From assembly GCA_964036155.1 (NCBI GenBank), contig OZ038422.1, positions 29,659,201 to 29,723,200 of the forward strand: a stretch of 64,000 nucleotides of DNA, given 5' to 3'. The first letter of the stretch is position 1; every line of letters starts with the position of its first letter. The notes under the pieces are model-generated. The model was given only the letters and a program-made list of their open reading frames with translations. It did not search any database and was not told the origin of the DNA. Made by a program: the position numbers and the translations under genes. The DNA is from Diploscapter coronatus (lineage: Eukaryota; Nematoda; Chromadorea; Rhabditida; Rhabditidae). Shown here in pieces: positions 37,627 to 51,200 of the stretch.

Positions 37627-40600
37627 CTAAAATTGATCGATTTTGCGTCTGCTTACTTTCGTCTTATTGGAATGATCGATAACTTCGAGTATTGTCATTT
37701 AGAAGTTGGGAACTTTGATGGGAACAATGCTAGAAGAGTGAACTGTCCAAACATCCCAAAAGCTCGAATTTTTTTTGCATATCTGTTCGTGTCTCAAAGA
37801 TCGTATCAATAATGTCAACTTTAAAGCACTTTCTTCATAAAATTTCGCTTTTATTGCAAATGCCGTCTTGTTTTCCTCAAAGTGCAATTACTTTGGTGAG
37901 TCTGAGTGAACTTGCAACTACTACTCGTTTTCTACGAGAAGATGAATAAAGTCGGTTGAATATGTAGACTTTGAAAAACGGTTTAACGATCCTCGTAATT
38001 AGCGGCGGGGCAAAATCAGAACACAGTCGTTTGTTCGAAAATAGATCGAGAAGAGGCACGCGCAAAAAATGCCTTCCTAGCAATTAACTGGGAAGGAGGG
38101 AAACAATGATATCGCATCGACAGAAGGCAAAATTAATGCGCATCTCGTTCAAAACACATCAATAAAAAGGGCCATGTTCTTGGGAGGTGAGAACGGCGCA
38201 TTTTTACTTATACCTCTTGCATAGTTACGGATAAAAACGCGAACGGGATCGAAAAAGGAAATTCCATCGAATTATGGAAGGTTAAAACAGTGATCACCAC
38301 TTTAGACAGGCACCAAATATCGAAGGAATAAGATAATTTTGAGCAGGTTTCTTGCATAAATTATCGAAGATAATCACTATCAACTTGTAAAATTCATCAG
38401 GTTTTAAAGCTAGGGCGTTTAGGAAAAAGGAAAAAAGAGACTGGCGAGTTATACAAGAGATCCATGAGCAAGCTTAAAAAATTTACCGATTGAAAGAGGA
38501 CTTGGTAGTAGTAAAGTAGCATAATGATAAAGCGATACAGAACTAGATAGAATGTAATAATTTCACTATCATTCACCTCATTTCGTACTCAATTTGTAGT
38601 GATCTCATATGAGTGCACTTTGGCATTATGGGAAAAAAGATTACGAAGAGAAAAGAGCTAGTGAATTATCATATGGCTATTGCAAATTCTAGTCGAATAC
38701 TATGATAATTATAAAATAATTAGAGCAGAATAATTAATGAGATTTCGTCTTTTTTGCTACCTGAGCTCACGCAAAATCAACGAGGGACAAGCATTAAAGT
38801 TTCAGAATAATCATGAAGTTCAACTTCAGAAAAGACAATACCCAGAAAAGCCATTATAAAAATTCCAATTTAAAATGATATACAATAATAATAATCTACA
38901 AATTGAATAAGTGAGTTAAAATGCTACTCTTTCACTTCATAACGCGTGGATTTACAAATTCAAGCTATGAGTGAGATAATTCAGAATGACGTTGAAGCGA
39001 TTCTAATTCAGAGTAGTTGAATGAGCAAGCCTAATGTAAGAACCAAATCTATAATATCTTGGGAAGTAAAGTTAAGAGAAAATTCCAAATACTCCATAAA
39101 AATAATTCTAAAATGTGGCTCTACACCAACTGTTGCAGTACTGAAGGTGATGTCTATTTGAGCGTCGCAAGTCAATATTCCCTTATATACTGGCTAATTT
39201 TGTGGGCTAGGCCAAATTGATCGGTGTTCGGCTGATTCAGGTTGGGGGGGTTGACTTGTTTTTTCCTCCTCGTTGATCTATTCACCCAGTTCTTTGCCCG
39301 GGTTGACTCGGTTCGTTGTTCTGTACCGTCATCTTATCTTTCATTTCGTCTCTTCTTCGACAAACGCCTAATTGCCAAATTCTGTCATCTTTTCCTCTAA
39401 TTTCCCATAATATTTCCTTGCAGTTTAGAAATTGTTGAGACATAGAGATTTTATTAGAGAACCTAGAGAAGGAGAATCTTTCTAACCCCCAGTCTTTGTG
39501 AACTATCTAATTTTCTGAATCTTCTTCACTCATGATTTCTAATTATCTATCACTCATTAAATTCAACGACAGTTAGATGAAATAGGCCGGATCTTTGAAG
39601 AGACGAATGAGAAAGGAAAATTTCTACTTATCTAATTTCCCACGCTATTTTTCACTTTAATTCTCATGACTCTATAATTTAACCGTACTCTCTAAATTGA
39701 GAAAGTTAGAGAACGAATATTTCTGGAGAGATTTTAAAGAATCAGAATTCTCTCCAACACTGATTTATGCGCTATCTATTGGTGAGTTCGACGATTACTG
39801 ATAAGGTAGAGAAGCATTTTGAAGAGATTCTAAAGAGCGATAATCTAGAGAAATAGCATTAAAAATAAAGAAAGTGACAATTTCGAAGAAAAGGGCATTC
39901 GCTAATGAAGATTCTCATGATATGAGAGAGAAATTAGATAGTGCTGAAGGGTAGGAGAGTAAAACAGATCAAATTAAAAATAATTCGAACTGACTTGATT
40001 CGATGACAAATTGATTCGAATCATTGATCTATTTTTTCTCTCGTCATTATGTTTTCCTCAATGTTCCCCACTTTTTCTGCATCTTCCAACTTCTCAATTT
40101 CGCCTGTATTTTCGCGATCGTGCTAAGTTTCCTGTTACGTAACGTAGATTTCCGACCGCAAAAAATATTTTCAATTAAAAATTCAAATTGCAAAAGGGCA
40201 AAAATAGATGATATGGCGGTGAAAGTACGGCTGGTGAGTCACCAAAAATTCGTTACGTAATGAAGTTGAACACTGTGGTTTGGTGATTAAATTTGCAGAA
40301 AAATTCTGCTGGATGTCGAAAACATGTGAGTAGCAAAAGAATTGTAGTAAATTTTTCTGAATTTAAATACCACAAGGCTAGCTTTTTCCATAGTAAATTT
40401 TTCGAGGTTAATTGTAGTCTCTTGAAGATAGGCCAAGTTAACTGAGATCATCTCTACTTGCAGGCTATGCCTCAGTCTGCTAAATTTTTGACTTCTTTGT
40501 ATCTTACGCAAATTCTGCAAAGAGCGAATCCGTTTTTGCGCCGTATCGATACCCGAACCATATTATATCATTTGAACTTTCAGACCGATTCCGAACCGTA

Positions 40601-43066
40601 ACCGGTGATAAATTTTAGTAAGAGCGAATTTTTGGCTGAAACTACTGACAGAAATCAGTGCGAATTCGCTAGAGTTGACCGATCAGACTCGAGACAAAAT
40701 CGGAAAAAAACGCGCTTCATTTACGGCAGGCAGTTTCCCCAGCGTTATTTCTTTAACTGTAGTAATGGGTTTTCCGTCGTTATAAGTGCGAATTCTGAGA
40801 ATTGCTGAGAATGATAATTGATAGCGTTAGACGATGATGGAGTATCGTAAACAAGGAACTAACAGCACTTCACTAGCTGACTCGCAAAGATTGTAGGTCA
40901 AAAACTAAAAGATCTATTCGAGAAAAATGATCACCTTCTTCTTTTTCACTAAATTCGGGGAAAAGTCTCGGGTCGAAATAAAGATGCGAAAAATATTTAC
41001 GATATTTTCCACGAGTATATTAGGTATGCATAGAGAGCACAAGTTCCGTCCAATCGGTGAAGATAAAGGCATTGAGTGGCTTTTCGTCAAAGTTTTCAAT
41101 AGACTCTAGAAATTTTGCGAAGCTATTTCTTGTTCATTTCTCTTTTCTTACTACTAGATATGATTCTTGGAAACGTTTTTGCTTCAAGAATATAATCCCG
41201 AAGCACGAATTGGGCCGATCAAAACGTACAGTGAAAATTTCAAATTGCTCATTTGAACGTACCAGTGCTCGCTCATTCATGCTCATTAGACAGAATGTGT
41301 TTTTGATTCTTCTGAGCATTGAGAATAAAAAATAAAAAAAAAAGTTACGATGGGTTCTCAACAAGAGCGACTTGAAAACAATTAAAACAAGGCACTACAA
41401 GATTATTTGGCACATTTTTCATCCAACTTTGCAGCCAAATTGCAAAGTGGGAGTGGCCTATCATTTTGAGGATTATAAAAAAAAACAAACTTATCGAAAC
41501 TTCAGAATATTCCAGAAACAAGCAAAGAAATTCAAACAAAGGTCCTTACAAGACCGTTCTCCCTTTGAAATAGCTTCATCCCTATCGATTGCGAAGAAAG
41601 AACGCGCTTTTCACTTGACGAAAATTCGTTCATAAAAAGGGGTTTTCAGATCGTCGTCTTCAAAAATTCATATATTTGGTTACACTGATACATTTTCCAT
41701 ATGATTTTTGCTATTAGCTACTCAAGCATGAAAGACTCCTAGAAAAAAAAACTTTGAGTTTATTTTCACAACTGGAATTACACTTGCACCCTCTATGCAC
41801 GTACTCCTAAACGAAAAAAAATCTTCGCCAAAACCGGCATAATGTGTCCCCTAAAGCCATAATTGACATAGATTCTTTAATGTGGGGAAAGCTTCATGTC
41901 TTGGATACGGTATCAAAATAGTTATCAAATATCCTATCAGACGAAAGGTTTTTTTCTTCTAAAGAAAATTCGATGTTTATGCTAACTTCGTAAACTCTAC
42001 AGCAAGCTTTGATTTTATCAACGCTTTCACCTAATGGAGGTTATCATGAAGATGATTGAGTATCACCAAGAAGGAACTAAGTTAGTCTCACACACCCCCG
42101 CCTAGCAATTTCACATCATCATTTCTCTCTGCTAAATAAGGCGAAATGTGATATTTGTAAAGGGCAAACGATATGGGAAATTATATCAGTTGTTCTAACA
42201 ATAGGTCAATTTTGTTTTAATCTTTCACACTATTTCCTGATTCGTGAAGAATATATCATAGAAAGGGGGAATTTTGAAGATACACTGATAAATTCGTCGA
42301 AGAATGAAGAACGATATGATTTATGAAGAGCTACGAAGCGATGATAGTGAAAACAAGGAAGGTCCTTTTCAAGTCTTGGATTTACCTTCAGAATTTGTAA
42401 ATCCAAAAAAATGGCTACACTTGTTGCCTCATGTGATTACTTTAGGGAGAATAAAAATAAACTAGAACGAACTAAGATATTGGAAATAAATATTACTTCA
42501 AAAACTGTATGCTAATAGGGAAAGAAATAATATTCCCGAAAGAACATATATACCCTGAGAACTGTATGTAAAATGGTTTGACTTTGATGTTTCTGGACAG
42601 ATCTAATTGGATTAATTCCCGTTTGTTTTTTCGTGGTTTAAACTAAGAGTTATAATGAGTAATAGCGAGTCAATTTTATGATTTGATTAGCATAGCATTC
42701 TAAATGCTTGCGAATGTTAGCAAAAATTGAAGAAAGGAGCGTGGTCGACGCATTATACGGTAAGGAATAGAAGTCACTTTTTCACCAAATTCTTGTATTT
42801 TTTTCAAAAATAATTAGTAATTCAAAAACGACTGTTTTTCCTAATTCGGTTGTGCCGATCGCACCGAATTTTCTTCAATTTTCGGTGTTAATCTTTAGAT
42901 CTCTTCGCTGATCAGAAAACTTTCACCATTTGCCTGAATCAGCGTCTTTTCCATATTACACATCTGCTCTATTCTACTACTCTCTACAACCCCTCGATAG
43001 GAAAATAATATCATACTGTACTGTGTCCAGAATCTTGGTTCTTTCTATCGGACAGGGCAGAACACG

Positions 43067-43182
43067 GCTCATAGAAAAAGACACCACCCTTTCTAAGAAA
43101 TAGTATGAGAAAGCAAGAGACGAAGAGAAAAAAAGTGGTGTCTTTTTCTAACTGGTGTCCTGGTGTCTTTTTCTAGGAGCCG
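43067..43182. mobile_element. Small MITE with 9-bp flanking repeats
   Basis: The left end GCTCATAGAAAAAGACACCA and the right end TGGTGTCTTTTTCTAGGAGC are inverted copies differing by about one base. The direct repeat CAGAACACG flanks the unit at 43058-43066 and 43183-43191. The right end is partly duplicated in tandem: TGGTGTCTTTTTCTA occurs at 43136-43150 and again about 24 bases on. It has no coding capacity. A 9-bp duplication fits Mutator-like transposons, but the superfamily is uncertain. Confidence 0.7.
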
Positions 43183-44130
43183 CAGAACACGACTATTCTG
43201 TTATTTTTGTCCTATTCCTCAAGATGAAATAAATTCTTCAAAGATTCGACTAAGGGCTCAAGTCAACTCGCATGGACGAAAATAGTGCATTCGCTAGCAC
43301 CCGAGAAAGCAACTGGTAGGATGAATTCAAACTATTTCCGTGACCTGTCGCATCGGCTGATTTTAGCTAGAATAAAAACTTGCTAGAGTGGAGTGCCGAA
43401 AGGTAAGTACTATTTTATGATCGATAATGTAGTGGTATAATTAGATTTTAAAAGAAAATATGATAGTGATAGGGTCGGGTTGGAATATTGATTATAGCAA
43501 ATTTTGAAGAGGAAAAAAACCTGATATTCCATAGAAAAAATCGAAGGCTATATCAGAAAATTTGATGGCTAGTACATTTGCTGCAAAATACGCTATTAAC
43601 AGTTCAAGCTAAAGAGAAAAATTGCGAGGAAAACCTGAATTAGTCTGATACAAATAAAGATAATGACTGCAAAAGCTGCAACAATCATAATGACGGAAAA
43701 TTATTACAGCCAACATTAGCTCATCAATTCTAAGCGTAATTAGTTGTGAATAGGAAAATATTTCATATTTGGCCAGGCAAAATAGATAGATCACAACTTT
43801 TATCTCAATCGAGTTTTATAAATGGATCAAGTCAAATTTTTATCCTAATTATCTGATGTTAGAATTTAGCAGAGTCAAAAAGTGCATCGCAAGATAGTCT
43901 AGCCCACAATTTAGAAACCTTTTTCCATAAAAAAAAGCATTGAAGTAGTCTACGAAAGAAAACAAGATGGAAAGAAATTCCAAGTCCAGTAATTTTTGAA
44001 AAATCAGATAAGTCGCCGTCGACGGCTCTGACATATGAAAATGAATGAGCTGACGAATTCAGCAGGTTATATTTATTTATTCGACTTATTTATTCATTGC
44101 GCCATCAGTATTTGTCGAACTCTCCTGCTC

Positions 44131-44196
44131 GATAGCTTAGTGGCTATGAGCGTTCGTTGTCGTAGGCACGGCGGAAGTGCTTGAATCGCGTCAGAC
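44131..44196 (+). pseudogene. Degenerate tRNA-like sequence
   Basis: TAGCTTAGTGG at 44133-44143 fits the Pol III A-box, and GCTTAGTGGCTATGAGC can form a four-pair D-arm. About 46 bases downstream, TTGAATC sits in a T-arm-like position with weak stem pairing, but the invariant GGTTC of the B-box is not kept. No clean acceptor stem is seen. It is at best a tRNA relic or tRNA-derived fragment. Confidence 0.25.
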
Positions 44197-46000
44197 AGGT
44201 CAAGTTTTGACTCTCATCTCTTCCGTGTATTTTTGCAAAAATCTCATAGATCAAGTGCATGACAACTCATGTTTCTTTTTCTCTCAATTCAAGGAATATT
44301 CCAGCCTGTCTTCTAAGCGTATTCTTAAAAACAGGCAATTTGAATTAGAACACATCGCTCAGCGAGTCATTGTATTTGCATGTGCGCGTTCTTTTGAAAT
44401 AGACTATTTTGAAATTTTGAAATCGTGTTCGCAAAATTCTGAGGGACGACGGGAAAAACGCGCAGCGAACACATTTCGGCGCTAGGGACTCGAACTTTGA
44501 GAAACAGCACAGGAAAACTATAAACCGAAAGAAAGGATACAAAATTAGAGATAGCCTGTAAATTAGAGACCTAAAGGTAGAAGTTTCGAAGAAATAGCGA
44601 GAAAAATCAAAAAGGAGAATTCAGCAAGCAAAATGACGCGGCGTTGAGTGAAAAGGAAAAATGGTAAAAATAAGGACGAAATCAAAGTACTTCTACGGGG
44701 ACCAAATGACAACGGCAAAAATGCCCACTCCCACACGAATTTGATCTAAACTTAGCGAGCTTCTGGTGCGGATGTTTGAGAAATGTTGAAATTCAAGATA
44801 AATCGCGAAATCAGATCAACTTCTATTAACTGTGACTGTCTAATGATTCATTTTAGCGAACGATCTAGCTTCACTAATATTAAAAAAGGGCAAAATACAT
44901 TGTAAAGTAAAAACAAAGTTTGCAAAATAATTACCGTATTTTAAAAATAAATTTTAAAGATGGTCGTAAAATTTCCGGGTTGCTAGTGAAATGATCTGAG
45001 AATATCGAATTCTCTATCTGGGTGGCGCTAAATCATAAAAATAATATGTTTTACTTCCAAAGTCATCTCTCGTTCGACTTTAACTTCCGCGTTATTGAAA
45101 AGTCTGACGCTAAGTTAAGCGCGTTCTAATCGCAAGTACAAAAGAAACAAAATCGTAATGTATTGTTTGATAATCGATGCTTGCTTATCATATATCATGC
45201 ATCCTCAATATTGAAAAAAGTTTCGTTTTTTATTATTCGCTAAGATCGATAGTAATTTGATCGTTCTTTACAAATTTTTCCGCTTAATGATAATAAAAAG
45301 CTAGCTGATAAATTTTAGGCTAAATCAGTGCTATCTTATTTGTCAATCTAGTCCAAGTCCTTCTATATCAAGACTACCCTTTGATTCGGTTGGTTTCTCG
45401 TGCTTGTTATACTGAAACCTAAAGTCACGACGGTAAAGTTCCCGTTCTGGTAGATTTTTTCTTGTCTCACAGTCCGAATCAGGGTGCATGGGCGTTAATA
45501 GTCGTGAATTCTTGTGAATAAAAATATGGGAAAAACTCATCGCTCAGAATCAGTTAGAAATCGGTTTCAGCAAAAACTAAATTAGAATTGGTTTGCAATT
45601 TAATCGCTACGATATATATATATATCAACGAAAATACCTTCAAAGTTAAAAAAATCGACTCGATTTAAGCAAATTTGAAAAATACACGAAAATACTTTGA
45701 ACATCATAAGAGCCTATGCAATATTGCAACCTGTGTTTCAAGCCTAATTACTAATCATGCGATAAAGAAGAAAAAGAGACAGATAAGATAAATAATTACG
45801 AGAATTTTCCTTACTTCAGAAACTTTCAATTTTAGAAAATTCTAGAAAAGCCATAGATCTAGATGTTTGTTGACTGTTTCACCGCAATGGATGTAGGGAT
45901 TTCCCTGTGCCAATTGGGTGGATAAATGCAGTGACTTTTGGCTTTTCGTTTACTTGTTCGGTGCCCAAGTGAAATCTATAAATCTACTTTCTACTTGTTT

Positions 46001-46168
46001 ATGACTTTCACTAATTCCAATTCTAATTCGCAGAGACCTCAGAAACAAGAAAGAAACAACACTGTTTCTGATGATTCGGAAACTAGTAACACTGCCATTC
46101 AATCATTGAAATGGAATGTCAATCCTTTGGTGTCAGAAGAAACAGCGACAACAACAACAAAGGAATAA
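46001..46168 (+). CDS. Possible small ORF, Ser/Thr/Asn-rich (55 aa)
   Basis: A frame from ATG 46001 to TAA 46168 begins MTFTNSNSNS and ends SEETATTTTKE. Its composition is hydrophilic and protein-like rather than Phe/Leu-rich like the chance frames around it. An acceptor-like TTCGCAG lies inside at about 46034, so it could be the last exon of an unseen gene. No domain is recognised and no partner exon was found. Confidence 0.18.
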   Translation: MTFTNSNSNSQRPQKQERNNTVSDDSETSNTAIQSLKWNVNPLVSEETATTTTKE

Positions 46169-47569
46169 ATAAGCGATCAGACGGGTACGAGAAGAACATA
46201 GAAATAGTTAGATATTTAGAGAGGGTAATTTAGAGAACAAGATTCAAATACTCTTTATTTCACCCAAGATTGCCGCTCCCTCCAATTTCCGCATGGCTTC
46301 TCTGCCTTTATCTCTTCAAAACACTGTCTCGTTTATCAAAAGCAAATATATTTTTAAAAAATATTACTGAAGAGATATTTGAAGGCACTATCCATAATGG
46401 GTAAATCTTCACTCTTACAAGCAATTTATATGAAACCTACGGTAAACTTATGATCTTCACAATTAAATTTTCCTAACAAAAACTCCTATCCTACGATAGG
46501 AATTCTACGATGCTCAACATAATAGCGCATTCTCTGTTTAGTATCATCATTCCTCGCAAACACTATTCATCATTTTCATTACTCCATTATTCGCCTACTT
46601 TTGTCGGTCGCTAAAATGAAAAATTATGCTGCTTACCGAGAGACAAGCCATTGTCGGCGGGTAGGGCAGAATTTCAATCCTCATCGGTCTATTGTTTGGT
46701 CGCATTTTTAAGGAAATATCCCGAATTTTAGGAAATTTGAATTAATAACTTAGAGCACTTGTAGGAAAATCCAAATTTTAGAAGAATACAACTTCAAGAA
46801 TAGCAAAAATCTAACTGACTTTGGCAAATTTAAACTCAAATGTAGAGAATTTCTTGAAGATTAGATATCTTCAAGAATAATCAGATTCTGATGAATGTGC
46901 AATTGGATTTTCAGGTTCGGAAAATCCAGGATGAATTAGAATTTTCCAAGTTTTCCTATTTTGGAAAATTCCCACCGACCTCGCCTCTTGGAAGGTGCAG
47001 ATCCGAATGAATTATTGACCGCTACGCCAATACGGTAATTGCTTCTGAAACGAAACTCAGCTCCGCCTATTTTTGCTAGCTTCACAAACTCCTTCTTATC
47101 CAGGCCCATTTCTCTTTCTCTCTCATTTTTCATGACTATTTCATCTTTATCCATCTAGCGGTGGAATTGAGTTGGAGTGCGTTTGCGAGCCGTAATTTTT
47201 CGCATCTCCCTTATAATTGCTTTAAAATACGTCAAACCGGGTTGGTCTATTATACTTATAGGATATGGGACCATAATACTCATAGAAACACTATATCCAC
47301 CGATAATTTACCCTGGAATCCCCAGTTCCAAAGCGAGAAATATGACCTCAATCTTTATTTACGTAGTTCGAAACGTCAAATTCGATGCAAAATTCCAGTG
47401 ACGCAAACTGCGGAATTGCCCAATTTTGCGTCAAATTCGAGACGAAAATGCGACCAAACGACCGAAAATGGAGCGCTACGCAAATTCAAAGCAATTTCGA
47501 CGTAAATTTGTGAAGTTTGGTGGGTGAACCGTTTTGGAAGGTGTAAAATTGTCCAATTCCATATCAATT

Positions 47570-47925
47570 TTTGGACTATGATCCATCTCCGGCGAGAATC
47601 GATTAAAATAAAAATTCCCAGAAAAGTTGTAAAAATTGGAATTTCAGCAAACAAGAGGCTAATGTCACGATTAATCGTGAAACTTGCTCATTACCGAAAC
47701 CTTTCCCACTCGTCTGTTCTATTTTGGAAATCAGTCAACCATTTCTATCAGGCAAGTCGCGAGAGATCTCGCATAGCGGCGCACAGGGTTAGCGCAGTTT
47801 CAATAATGAGCTGAAAACTTAGAAAAATTGCGACAAGTCGTGCGCACTTACCAAATTCTAATTTTTACAACCTTTTTGAAAATTTTGATTTTAGTCTATT
47901 TTCATCGGAGATGGATGATATTAGA
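47570..47925. repeat. Imperfect inverted repeat
   Basis: Sequence starting GATCCATCTCCGGCGAGAAT near 47580 recurs inverted near 47850-47925, where the reverse complement begins CATCCATCTCCGATGAAAAT. Both arms then share an AAAGTTGTAAAAATT-like segment. The similarity runs over roughly 70 bases at an estimated three quarters identity. It may be an old fold-back element; ends and target duplication were not resolved. Confidence 0.4.
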
Positions 47926-48214
47926 TATTTGAAATGTGAACTTTAACTACGTACTAAATCAAGATAATTTGGAATCTCATCAAACTTCTTTGAAACTCAA
48001 TCGCTTCAAATAGGCTCGCAAATTGGTCCGTAATATCGAAAGATCTTACGAGGTTTTATGTTTTTCCCCGAAACCTACATAATTTTTCAATATCAACAAC
48101 TTTATTCGCGGGTTAAAACGAACTTTTTAAAACAATACATAAAGCCAATTTGATTAGAAATTTGAAAAAAAAAACAGCAACGAAATAGAATATGACACTG
48201 ACCTTTGGAATTTC

Positions 48215-48220
48215 TTTATT
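48215..48220 (-). terminator. Polyadenylation signal of the AT-hook gene
   Basis: TTTATT on the + strand reads AATAAA on the coding strand, 47 bases past the stop codon at 48269-48267. The position and spacing suit a short nematode 3' UTR. Confidence 0.6.
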
Positions 48221-48266
48221 TGAAAGAGTAGTATCGAGGTCCGGGGTCTTTTAGGAGAGAAAGAGG

Positions 48267-51200
48267 TTAAAGTGCTGGCTTCAAAGCATCCACCTTAGGT
48301 CTTCTTCCACGCTTCCTGATCATCTTGCCTGAAATAAGAAAAATGTGCAAATCATTCGGCGGTTATTCAGTGAGGGTTAATTACTTAGTTAATTAGCTAA
48401 TTATTCAACCATAGGAAAGTACTCAGGTATATCCCATTGCAGTGCTATCATTCCAACGAAATTTATGCATCATCTCTTGAAACATTCTTCAATCAAATTC
48501 GATATCATCATAATTTTTAAAATTCCTAATTTATTCAAAGTTTCAATTCCAAACTTGAAAAATTTTGAATCTAATTGAACAAATGACATTCCAACATTTC
48601 TAGAAAGAAAACAAGCTATTCTATTTTAGAGTAAATTTCTTTTGAAATGGCTATTTTTAAAATTATCCAATTTCATTCCTACTTACTCTTGAGAAATTCC
48701 CCAACAGTCATGGGGTTGTGGTCGGCAGTGCCTGCGCTCGAGTTAAGGTCGCCACTCTGCAAGTCGAAGTGGGAAAGTCCCACCTGCGAAGGGCTCAGCG
48801 AATCGGGGTCCAAAGGCTCCAACTTGGGCCTCTTCGTGAGGATCTCGTACTGAAAAAGTTATTTTAAAAAATCTAACTTTCAAATGCTCCATAAGTTTCG
48901 TTTCAAAAATAGTAACTAATACGACTAGCACAATGAAAGCTACATAGAATATCAAATATTTGCCAAAACTCAAATAGGTTTCATTGCATAAGTAAACGAT
49001 CACTCCAAATTATGCGAGTGATTAGCAACAGTCAAAACATGTCTTCTAAAAATTATTGAAATTAAATAAGTTTCATGATTTTTTAATGGACCTCTTCGAA
49101 TGTTCCGAATAATCAAAGCCAAACCTTATTGCTTATAAATAAAAATTTGACCTGATTCTCTCCCAGCAAATTCGGATCGATGATGACAGGGATCTCCCCG
49201 GGGGTTCTGTTCGCATCGACGCTCACCATCGCTTCGGTCACCAGATCCGACTTCCTTCTCGTGTTGTAGGTACGCTTCGTCTTGGGAGTTTGGCCAGAGG
49301 GCAACAAGGCGGCAGTCTGAAAAGTTTAGAAATTCTATAAACTAATTGCAATTTTTTCATGCTTCAAAAACCTGGCTTCAGAAAATAGCATGATTTTTTC
49401 ATGATGATAATAATAACGAGAATGAAAAAAGATTATTCTGATACAAATGTTGATAAAGTAAAAAAATTTTGAAAAAAATGCTAACCTGAACGACTGTGGC
49501 CTGATTCTGAGTCGAAACAACAGGGTAGGTGGAGGGTCTCTGGTTCGGAATGTGCGTCTGATCCGACACTCGAGTTCTGACTTGAGTCTGGGACTGAGCC
49601 TGAGACAGGGTCGGAATCGAAACGGGAAAAATGAAGGGGGCCGCCGGATTCGGGGCATTTTGAACGCTGCCGAAGAGCAGTGAGGCGATCATCGGGTAGA
49701 ACGGGCTGGTTGGCGAGAGACGGCCAGAGGTCAGCAGTTGGGGAAGGGCCTGAAATTTTGGAATTTCCAAAAAGTGAACAAAATGCGTCTCTTGACAAAC
49801 TGTAATCTTTACCCTGGGATAGATGGCGAAGAAGAGGTTGGCCGTCGCCGCCGCTGCGAGTGCGTGCTCGGCTGCCTGAACATTTAAATGTTTTCTTTTT
49901 TTTTCTTCCCCTTTTCTAAAACTTATTAGCGACGAAGGAATAATTTTTAAAAATGCCATTCCTTATGACTGAAATGTGAATCATTGAACGATTACTACTC
50001 AAGTTGAAAGCCATGGGATGTACAACATATTGTTTTGACACGTTTTTTTCCTATTCGAAAAAATCCACAGCGGAACATTTCTTTTGTTGTTGAAAAAGTT
50101 ATTAATCTTACATGAATTGTGAACCCTATGCCCTTTAACTATATGTATAATGTAAAGAAAGTATCGCCGAGTCACTACTAACTAAACCAGATATTTGCAC
50201 TTTTATACAAATTTTTGAGCGTACCGAAAGAATCTGCTCATCGATGGGTTCATTGCTGGATGTCTGGCTGGGATGACTAAGGGCGGGGTCGGAAGTCATT
50301 GGGAACTGAGGCACAGTGGATGGCATCGACAGGGGGACGCCGAGGTTCTGCAAATTACGGTATACCCCCTACAAATCATATATTTCGAAAGTTTTTGAAT
50401 TTTGACAATTCCGCTAAACCTACTATATTCTTCTCATTGATGTCAACCTTTTAGAATGCTTTTTTTTTCTTTCGTGTGAAGGATATCTCTCATTAACTTT
50501 CAACTCAAATATTTTTCAAAAAAGATCATGAAATAAAAGGAATTTTTCAGAAATGGTTCAGTTAATGCATATTGAACATTAGTCTAAAAATCGTAGACTA
50601 AATTGAATGTTCAAATGTCAACCTCATCATTTCATTCATTTGGTCCATCTTTATGCTCATAATTGCGAAACAATCAACCTATTCAGTAATTATCATTTTC
50701 GTTCATACATGAATTTGCTCAAAATAAATTTCGAGCAAAGAATATTCTGTTCCAATTTTCAAAAAAAAAAAACTAAAACTTTCCCTACCGGGGGCGAATT
50801 TGCTCCGAGGTTTCCGAAGTTGGCCTGAATTTTTGCAAAAAAGTCCTTGACTCCATTTTCCGATTCAGTAGAAGCACTTGTCGAAGTTTCAGGCCCCGGA
50901 AACTGGCTCGTAGGATGTGGAGAGGGATTCGCATCGACTGAGTCCCGACCCGTAGTGGAAGAAGTCGGGTGGTCCGAGATCTGGCCTGTAGTGAGGTCTG
51001 AGTTGATCGAGGTCGGGGTCGCAGTGGGCTGGGGCGAAGGGCCTCCGCTCAGATCGCTCATGTCCAAATTGCAGTCGCCGAAATCGGGAATGTTCTGAAA
51101 AAAATATTTTTAAACTTTCAGAAATAACTTGATGGATATCCAAATCAGAGATAATGCAGATATAAAAGCCAATTTCCTTACGCTATCTCATAACAATTTT

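Larger units (their letters stand above)
37627..48266. other. 10.6 kb gene-poor region upstream of NPAX
   Basis: No multi-exon gene could be built in this span on either strand. It contains the small inverted-repeat element at 43067-43182, a degenerate tRNA-like sequence at 44131-44196, an (AT)n run at 45611-45626, an imperfect inverted repeat at 47570-47925, and repeated GAGA/TCTC motifs at 39350-39900. A GC-richer patch at 39120-39360 may be regulatory. A 55-codon frame at 46001-46168 is listed separately. Long non-coding flanks are common around developmental transcription factors. Confidence 0.5.

Noticed and set aside
45343..45540. Minus-strand 65-codon hydrophilic frame (MSFSHIFIHKN start)
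   Set aside because: The composition is somewhat protein-like, but no partner exon or homology was found; too weak to call.
46936..47154. Minus-strand 72-codon frame with KRRGRWEF
   Set aside because: It could be a downstream operon gene of the AT-hook transcript, but no further exon continues it and its first half is a purine-rich tract.
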